Origin: Halorubrum sp. F4
Lineage (GTDB): Archaea > Halobacteriota > Halobacteria > Halobacteriales > Haloferacaceae
Assembly: GCF_027257195.1 (NCBI RefSeq)
Contig: NZ_JAPDFS010000003.1
Location: forward strand, 240,859 to 304,858
Reading direction: 5' to 3'
DNA: 64,000 nt
Part shown: piece after piece, positions 59,075 through 64,000 of the stretch
Numbering within the stretch: position 1 is the stretch's first letter
How the letters are laid out: the number at the start of each line of letters is the position of its first letter
Notes under the pieces: model-generated
What the model was told of the DNA's origin: nothing
What the model saw: the letters and a program-made list of their open reading frames with translations, nothing else
The model's database searches: none
Position numbers and translations under genes: made by a program

Positions 59075-60727
59075 GTGTTCCCCCCGACTTCGATGGCCGT
59101 CCCCCTCCTGTTCGGCTCGGTTGCCATCGGGACCAGCGCGGCGATCCTCGCCTGGCGGGCGCGGCCGAACCCGGGGGCAACGCCGCTCGTGTGGCTGTTG
59201 ATCGGACAGTCGTGGTGGTCGACGTGTATCGTCTTCAGCCTCTCGACTGAGGCCGCGCCCGAGGCGGTGTTCTGGACGAAGGTCGGCTGGATCGGCGTCA
59301 TGATCGTCCCCGTCGCGTGGATCCTGTTCGCGCTCGAGTACACGGGACGCGACGCGTACCTCACCCGACGAAACGTCGCGTTGTTGTCCGTCGTTCCGGC
59401 GCTCACGGTTCTTCTCGCGTTGACCGAGGAGTATCACGGCCTCCTCTACGTCCGGGAAGCCGGCGTCACCGCCTACGGGTTCGTGCTCGTCGAACAGGGG
59501 GGGATCTGGTACGCGGTGGCCGCCGGATACACCTACCTGCTCGCCGTCCTCGGGATCGTTCCGATACTGGGGCTCCTCTCGAGCGGGGCGACCGCGTTCC
59601 GCGGACAGAGCGCGGCGCTTATCGTCGGGGTCGTGACCCCGTGGGCGACGAACGTCCTCTACAACCTGGGGGCGTTTCCGAACGTGGGCATCGACCCGAC
59701 GCCGATCGCGTTCGCGATCTCCGGCGTCGCGTACCTGGGCGCCATCGACCGGTTCAGAATGTTCGGTGCCAACCCCGCCCCGGCGTGGCGGGCCAGACAG
59801 TTCCTGTTCGACCACATCCACGAGGGCGTCGTCGTCGTCGACGGACACGACACGATAGTCGACGTGAACCGGGCGGCCGCCGAGATCCTCGATCTCGACG
59901 TGGATCGGGCACTCGGGGCGTCGGGATCCGATCTCCTCCCGCTGAACGAACCGTTTCGAACCGACGGCGAGCGTGAACTCCTGACGATCGGCACCGGGTC
60001 CGCGTCGCGGTCGTACGACGTGGGCGTGAGCGAGCTCACCGATCGGCACGGCGAGACGCTCGGATACGTGTTCACCCTCCACGACGTGACGCGGTACCTC
60101 CAACAACGGCAGCGACTGAAGGTGCTGAATCGGGTGTTGCGACACAACATCCGCACCGAGACCAACATCATCCAGGGATACGCCGAACGAACCTCCGGAG
60201 AGACGGCCGAGACGATCACGCAACGCACGGAACGGATCGTGGAGATCAGCGAGAAAGGCCGGGACGCGATCGATCTGTTCGAGGACACGGTGAACGACCG
60301 GGAGGGAACGTCGCTCGTCGGTCTGCTCGAATGGAGCCTCCGTGCCGCCCACGACGCGTACCCGGCGGTCGAGTTCGAACTCGAGTACCCCGACGAGGAC
60401 GCCGCCGTCTCCGAGGGGCTCTCCGTCGTGGTGGACAACCTGATCGAGAACGCCGCGATACACAACGACGGGGAGGACCGGCGGGTCACCGTGACCGCGG
60501 CCGTCGACGACGACCGCGCCCGGATCCGAGTCATCGACAACGGACCAGGGATCGACGAGTACGAGCTGGACGTCCTGAACTCCGGCACCGAAACCCCGCT
60601 TCGACACGCGAGCGGCCTCGGTCTCTGGCTCGTGAAATGGGGTACGGAGGTGATCGACGGATCGGTCACCTTCGAGTCGAACCGGTCCACGGGGACCGTC
60701 GTCACGACGACGGTTCCCGTCCGTTGA
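59075..60727 (+). CDS. 7TM-sensor histidine kinase with PAS domain
   Basis: A 550-residue membrane kinase. The N-terminal ~230 residues form a 7TM histidine-kinase N-terminal region (about seven TM helices, with conserved WWSTCIVFSLS and EYTGR). A PAS domain (about 240-345, LFDHIHEGVVVVDGHDTIVD) follows. DHp has VLRHNIRTETNIIQGYAER, then HATPase (NLIENAAIHND, DNGPGID, GLGLWLVKWGTEV). Its HxN-type DHp is like that of the kinase at 5469. The signal is unknown; the 7TM part may bind a small ligand or sense the membrane. Confidence 0.9.
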   Translation: MFPPTSMAVPLLFGSVAIGTSAAILAWRARPNPGATPLVWLLIGQSWWSTCIVFSLSTEAAPEAVFWTKVGWIGVMIVPVAWILFALEYTGRDAYLTRRNVALLSVVPALTVLLALTEEYHGLLYVREAGVTAYGFVLVEQGGIWYAVAAGYTYLLAVLGIVPILGLLSSGATAFRGQSAALIVGVVTPWATNVLYNLGAFPNVGIDPTPIAFAISGVAYLGAIDRFRMFGANPAPAWRARQFLFDHIHEGVVVVDGHDTIVDVNRAAAEILDLDVDRALGASGSDLLPLNEPFRTDGERELLTIGTGSASRSYDVGVSELTDRHGETLGYVFTLHDVTRYLQQRQRLKVLNRVLRHNIRTETNIIQGYAERTSGETAETITQRTERIVEISEKGRDAIDLFEDTVNDREGTSLVGLLEWSLRAAHDAYPAVEFELEYPDEDAAVSEGLSVVVDNLIENAAIHNDGEDRRVTVTAAVDDDRARIRVIDNGPGIDEYELDVLNSGTETPLRHASGLGLWLVKWGTEVIDGSVTFESNRSTGTVVTTTVPVR

Positions 60728-60785
60728 GCGGGACGTTACCGCGAACACCGCAATACTTAGTCCCGCTCCCGCACCAGCGGGTTCC

Positions 60786-61643
60786 ATGAACGAGCCATCC
60801 GACGTGGAGACGGTGGGCGTGGTCGGGGCCGGGACGATGGGCCACGGCATCGCGCAGGTCGCCGCGACAGCCGGCTACGACGTGGTGATGCGGGACGTCG
60901 AGCCCGAGTACGTCGACCGCGGCCTCGAGGGGATCGACTCGAGCCTCGAGCGGCTCGCGGAGAGGGGTACGCTCGACGAGGAGCCGTCGGCGATCCGTGC
61001 GCGGATCGAGGGGACGACCGATCTCGCGGCGCTCGCGGACGCCGACGTCGCCGTCGAGGCCGTGATCGAGGACCTCGAGGTGAAACGGGACGTCTTCGCC
61101 GATCTCGACGAGGTCACCGACGACGACGCCGTCCTCGCCACCAACACGTCGACGCTCTCGGTCACGTCGATCGCGAGCGCGACGGACCGCGCCGACGCGG
61201 TCGTCGGCCTCCACTTCATGAACCCGGTCCCGGTGATGGAGGGCGTCGAGGTCGTCGTGGGCGAGCGAACCGACGACTCGACCGTCGCGTTCGCCCACGC
61301 GTTCGCGGCCGATCTGGGCAAGGAGACGTGGGAGTCGGACGACAAGCCGGGGTTCGTTACCAACCGGATCCTGATGCCGTGGATCAACGAGGGGATCCGC
61401 GCGTACGACGAGGGAGTGGCCACGCGGGACGACGTCGACCGCGGCATGCGGCTCGGCACGAACGTTCCCATGGGTCCGCTCGAACTCGCCGATCACATCG
61501 GGCTCGACGTGGTCCTCGACGCCAGCGAGACGCTCCACGAGGAACTCGGCGACCGGTACAAGCCGGCGTACCTCCTCAAGCGAAAGGTCGCCGCGGGCGA
61601 CCTCGGCAAGAAGACCGGCGAGGGGTTCCACGAGTACGACTGA
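60786..61643 (+). CDS. hbd: 3-hydroxyacyl-CoA dehydrogenase
   Basis: A 285-residue NAD-dependent enzyme oxidising 3-hydroxyacyl-CoA in beta-oxidation. The Rossmann motif is VGVVGAGTMGHGIAQVAA; the catalytic His-Glu pair is found around GLHFMNPVPVMEGVEVV. Interdomain DKPGFVTNRILMPWINEG and the C-terminal dimerisation domain (LGTNVPMGPLELADHIGLD, GKKTGEGFHEYD) complete the family pattern. It is a single-domain enzyme, not fused to enoyl-CoA hydratase. MoaE follows about 60 bases downstream. Confidence 0.95.
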   Translation: MNEPSDVETVGVVGAGTMGHGIAQVAATAGYDVVMRDVEPEYVDRGLEGIDSSLERLAERGTLDEEPSAIRARIEGTTDLAALADADVAVEAVIEDLEVKRDVFADLDEVTDDDAVLATNTSTLSVTSIASATDRADAVVGLHFMNPVPVMEGVEVVVGERTDDSTVAFAHAFAADLGKETWESDDKPGFVTNRILMPWINEGIRAYDEGVATRDDVDRGMRLGTNVPMGPLELADHIGLDVVLDASETLHEELGDRYKPAYLLKRKVAAGDLGKKTGEGFHEYD

Positions 61644-61703
61644 CCGGGCGACCTCGCGAGCGGTTCGGGAAACGCCTAAACCGCTCGCCGCCCGCGTTCG
61701 GGC

Positions 61704-62507
61704 ATGCAACCGATCTCGATACTCGGTCCCGGGGCCGACGACCTCGCCGGGACGCTCGCTGAGCGGCTGGAGGGTCGAGTCGCCGTCGTCCGACGGGACG
61801 AGTCGAACGGAAGCGGCGGGGGGACCGGAACCGACGACGACACGACCCTCGCGCTCGCTCCGGACGGCACCTGGACGGGCCGTGGGACCGTCGACGGGTT
61901 CGACGCGCTCCTCGACCGGCTGGCACCCGACCACGACTACCTCGTCGCGGTCGGCTACGCCCGGCTTCGGCTTCCGACCGTCCTCCTCGGGGCCGACGCG
62001 GACCCGGACGACACGCCCGGGGACGTCGTCGCCCGCGGGGACGCCCCTGCGGACGTCGACGTCGACGACCTCCTCGCGGCGCTCGACGCCGCGGAGCCGT
62101 GGATCACCCGTGAACTGCTCGTGAACCGGGTCGAGCGGTCGGCCGATGCGGAGCGCTCGGGCGCGATCGCGACGTTCACCGGGCGGGTCCGTGCGCGCGA
62201 TTCCCCCGACGACGACCGCACGACCCACCTCGCCTTCGAGAAGTACGAGGGCGTCGCCCGCGAGCGCATGGACGCGATCGGCGCGGATCTGACCGACCGG
62301 GACGGCGTCTTCGAGGTGGCCTTCCACCACCGCACGGGCGTGATCGAGGCGGGCGAGGACATCGTCTTCGTGGTCGTCCTGGCGGGCCACCGTGCCGAGG
62401 CGTTTCGAGCCGTCGAGGACGGGATCGATCGGCTCAAGGACGAGGTCCCGATCTTCAAGAAGGAGACCACGGAGTCCGAGGAGTTCTGGCTTCACCAACG
62501 GTCGTGA
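61704..62507 (+). CDS. moaE: Molybdopterin synthase large subunit MoaE with degenerate MobB-like N-terminus
   Basis: A 267-residue fusion. The C-terminal half (about 130-267) is MoaE: IATFTGRVRARDSPDD, HLAFEKYEGVARERM, FHHRTGVIEAGEDIVFVVVLAGHRAEAFRAVEDGIDRLKDE and VPIFKKET, with the catalytic lysines. The N-terminal half resembles MobB, the GTP-binding Mo-cofactor adapter, but the P-loop is decayed to GPGADDLAGTL (no GKT), so GTP binding is doubtful. It inserts sulfur into the pyranopterin precursor. Mo-enzymes are not in the window. Confidence 0.9.
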   Translation: MQPISILGPGADDLAGTLAERLEGRVAVVRRDESNGSGGGTGTDDDTTLALAPDGTWTGRGTVDGFDALLDRLAPDHDYLVAVGYARLRLPTVLLGADADPDDTPGDVVARGDAPADVDVDDLLAALDAAEPWITRELLVNRVERSADAERSGAIATFTGRVRARDSPDDDRTTHLAFEKYEGVARERMDAIGADLTDRDGVFEVAFHHRTGVIEAGEDIVFVVVLAGHRAEAFRAVEDGIDRLKDEVPIFKKETTESEEFWLHQRS

Positions 62508-62927
62508 GCCTTCGGAGTCGACCGGCCGGCGATCCGCCCCGGGTCGACCCCATCGTACTCCCGAACGGATCCGCGACGGTCCGGGTCGATTCCTCCCTAC
62601 TTCCGGACGATCCGTCCCGGCGTGCCGCCGTCTCCGGTGCGCGCGCTCGACCGGGATCGGTCCGTCCGCTCGCACCGAATGGGCAATTTCTTCCGCTAAG
62701 TGTGCGCTCGACGATCGATCGGCCTCCGGAGGAGACGCATCGTCGAGAATCAGATCGAACGGTCCTAAATGATCTATAAACGTTCTAACCTCCTCTAAAA
62801 CTGTTATGAAACGTCATTGGAGACGTTTTAGCGTTCGTTTGCTGCCTGAAAGGTGCTGAATCCCCCTGAAGGCCGTCCAACGGTCTCCCCTTTATAACAT
62901 CCCCCGTCGCCATGGACGGGATGTACC
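62508..62927 (+). other. Intergenic region with AT-rich stretch and short inverted repeat
   Basis: No credible gene. The first 190 bases are GC-rich, then 62755-62895 turns AT-rich with several CTAAA/TTCTAA motifs. AAACGTC (62809-62815) and GACGTTT (62822-62828) form an inverted repeat with a six-base spacer, possibly an operator for the gene at 62928. A TATA element (CCCTTTATAAC, about 62887-62897) lies 30-40 bases before that gene's ATG. Confidence 0.45.
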
Positions 62928-63188
62928 ATGAGCGCGACTGCGAACCCCTCCACGAACGCGGGCACGACCGACGACCTCTCCAAGGAGGAGCGGCTGAAGC
63001 GGTACCTGCTCGACCGCGCCGAAGACGGCGAGATGTACTTCAAAGGGAAGTTCATCTCGGACGACGTCGACCTCTCGCCGAAGGAGATCGGCGCGCTGAT
63101 GGTGAAACTCAGCGAGTCGGCCACGGAACTCACCGTCGAGAAGTGGTCGTACACGGGCGCGACCACCTGGCGCGTCGAGTCCGCCTGA
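62928..63188 (+). CDS. Small DNA-binding-like protein, DUF7123-like
   Basis: An 86-residue protein with an unstructured N-terminus followed by KEERLKRYLLDRAEDGEMYFKG, FISDDVDLSPKEIGALMVKL and ELTVEKWSYTGATTWRV. The helix-helix-helix-wing pattern looks like a compact winged helix. This block is highly conserved in haloarchaea (DUF7123, name from memory). Function unknown. A strong TATA box and an inverted repeat lie upstream, suggesting tight control. Confidence 0.8.
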   Translation: MSATANPSTNAGTTDDLSKEERLKRYLLDRAEDGEMYFKGKFISDDVDLSPKEIGALMVKLSESATELTVEKWSYTGATTWRVESA

Positions 63189-63323
63189 TCGGTCCCCGAA
63201 CCATCCGAGCCGGAATCAGGACCACGAACCGGACGCGCTCGTTCGCGTGTCCCCGCCGTCGCGGCCTTCCTTTCGCGGTCGATCCCGTAGCCCCGGCTCC
63301 GGTCCGACTCCGGTGACGCGGGG

Positions 63324-63330
63324 TTTATAC
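63324..63330 (+). promoter_or_regulatory. TATA box of the site-2 protease gene
   Basis: TTTATAC, 24-30 bases before the ATG at 63354, consistent with a leaderless transcript. It supports choosing that start over codons upstream. Confidence 0.5.
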
Positions 63331-63353
63331 TCGACGACGGTCAACGATCGACG

Positions 63354-64000
63354 ATGTCAGAACGCGAGGACGGGACGGCGTCGGCGACCGCCGACGTTCC
63401 CCGTCCCGACCCGCTCCGGACGTTCTTCCGCGTCGAGGAGGTCCGCCGCGAGGACGGTCGCGTTCGGTACGTGGGCGAGTCGTACATCCCCGAGCGAACG
63501 CTCCTCCGGAAGCTCGTCCCGGCCTTCCGGGAGGCCGGCTACGACGTCGACGTGGAGACGCTCGAGGACGGCCACGTCGTCGTCGCGACCCCGTTCGGCC
63601 ACGGTCGCGACGGGATCCCGTGGGTGAACGTCGGGCTCTTCCTCGCGACGGTGCTCTCGACGCTTTTCGTCGGCGCGTACGGCTGGTACTACGTCCCGCT
63701 CGCCGAGATCCGCGCGAACCCCCTCTCGATGCTGCGGGCGTGGCCGTTCACGGCCGCCGTCCTCGGCGTGTTGATGACCCACGAGCTGGGCCACTACGTC
63801 GCGGGGCGATATCACGGCGTCGACGTGTCGCTGCCGTACGTCATCCCGTTCGTCTTCCCGTTCGGGACGCTCGGCGCCGTCATCCGGATGCGCGGCCGGA
63901 TGCCCTCCCGGAAGGTGCTCTTCGACGTCGGTGCGGCGGGCCCGATCGCCGGGCTCGTCGCAACCGTGATCGTCACCGCCGTCGGGCTCTCGCTCGACCC
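63354..64000 (+). CDS. Site-2 protease family (M50) protein, truncated by the window end
   Basis: At least 215 codons. A soluble N-terminal region (about 1-90) is followed by TM helices, the zinc motif HELGHYVAGRYHGVD, and the loop LPYVIPFVFPFGTLGAVIRMRG then DVGAAGPIAGL that precedes the second active-site helix. The C-terminus lies beyond 64000. This is a second intramembrane metalloprotease in the window, without CBS domains in the visible part, so probably a different subfamily from the one at 27658. Confidence 0.9.
   Translation, partial: MSEREDGTASATADVPRPDPLRTFFRVEEVRREDGRVRYVGESYIPERTLLRKLVPAFREAGYDVDVETLEDGHVVVATPFGHGRDGIPWVNVGLFLATVLSTLFVGAYGWYYVPLAEIRANPLSMLRAWPFTAAVLGVLMTHELGHYVAGRYHGVDVSLPYVIPFVFPFGTLGAVIRMRGRMPSRKVLFDVGAAGPIAGLVATVIVTAVGLSLD

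Noticed and set aside
62504..62779. 91-codon frame whose GTG overlaps the moaE stop (GTGA), as in real coupled genes here.
   Set aside because: Residue composition is low-complexity Arg/Pro/Ser, it runs into AT-rich promoter-like sequence, and no motif is seen. Kept only as a weak possibility.
1..64000. Search for CRISPR arrays, given the Cas4-like gene.
   Set aside because: No evenly spaced direct repeats were seen. The G-rich repeats at 25667-25765 are too degenerate and too close together to be an array.

Overview
This window is chromosomal DNA from a halophilic archaeon of the Halobacteria. The genome is GC-rich and its proteins are acidic, loaded with Asp and Glu. Most genes have a TATA-like box about 25-30 bases before the start codon and little or no leader. 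The gene set is archaeal: class I lysyl-tRNA synthetase, S17e, aEF-1beta, replication factor C, archaeal RNase P RNA, CofD, archaetidylserine decarboxylase and a PGF-CTERM surface protein. Gene content and order suggest Halorubrum or a close relative (inference). Almost all of it reads as core chromosome, with one clear AT-rich foreign patch at about 30.7-31.56 kb.

Layout. 0-6.4 kb: a redoxin-fold protein coupled to an acyl-CoA carboxylase carboxyltransferase, then pyrH-lysS-zinc ribbon and a sensor kinase. 6.4-10 kb: a 44-residue zinc ribbon, isocitrate dehydrogenase, a glycosyltransferase and an isoaspartyl peptidase. 10.2-13.7 kb: an overlapping operon of cofD, a Dus-like/CitG-like fusion and a DUF447 protein. 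13.8-17 kb: S17e, a TctA-like permease, an HVO_2753-type zinc finger with aEF-1beta, and an HpcH aldolase. 17-24.1 kb: regulators, small membrane proteins, a large HdrD-like Fe-S membrane oxidoreductase and the biotin uptake operon bioY-bioM-bioN behind a BirA-type operator. 24.2-30.7 kb: a CMI4-like protein, an orphan Cas4-like protein, a LeuA-type synthase, a CBS-containing site-2 protease, a class III aminotransferase and a cupin.

31.6-42.5 kb: an aspartoacylase-like protein, a DUF192 lipoprotein, a DUF309 protein, a PAS kinase, tRNA-Leu(CAA), rfcC-pssD, a Tat-exported protein, nicotinamidase, a PGF-CTERM metalloprotease-like surface protein, nicotinate phosphoribosyltransferase and an AMMECR1 protein. 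RNase P RNA (about 42628-42995, minus) is followed by a divergent radical-SAM cluster: one radical SAM/SPASM enzyme on the minus strand facing a PaaB-like partner translationally coupled to a second, AhbC-like, radical SAM/SPASM enzyme. 45.9-55.6 kb: a CPBP protease, a NUDIX hydrolase, a Y-family polymerase with PCNA-binding tails, a receiver-PAS-LOV-histidine kinase that looks like a blue-light sensor, an MFS transporter, small membrane proteins and an Azf-like dehydrogenase. 56-64 kb: a gluconeogenic aldolase-FBPase operon, a UbiA prenyltransferase, a 7TM kinase, 3-hydroxyacyl-CoA dehydrogenase, a MobB/MoaE fusion, a DUF7123-like protein and a site-2 protease cut by the window end.

The most notable points are the radical-SAM/PaaB-like cluster, the BirA-type palindrome over the bioY promoter, the LOV kinase, the Dus/CitG fusion that hinges on a run of six Gs, a mirror-image divergent promoter next to an ArsR-like regulator, and a dispersed intergenic repeat family with four copies and one partial copy. 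No CRISPR array, insertion sequence or integrase was seen.
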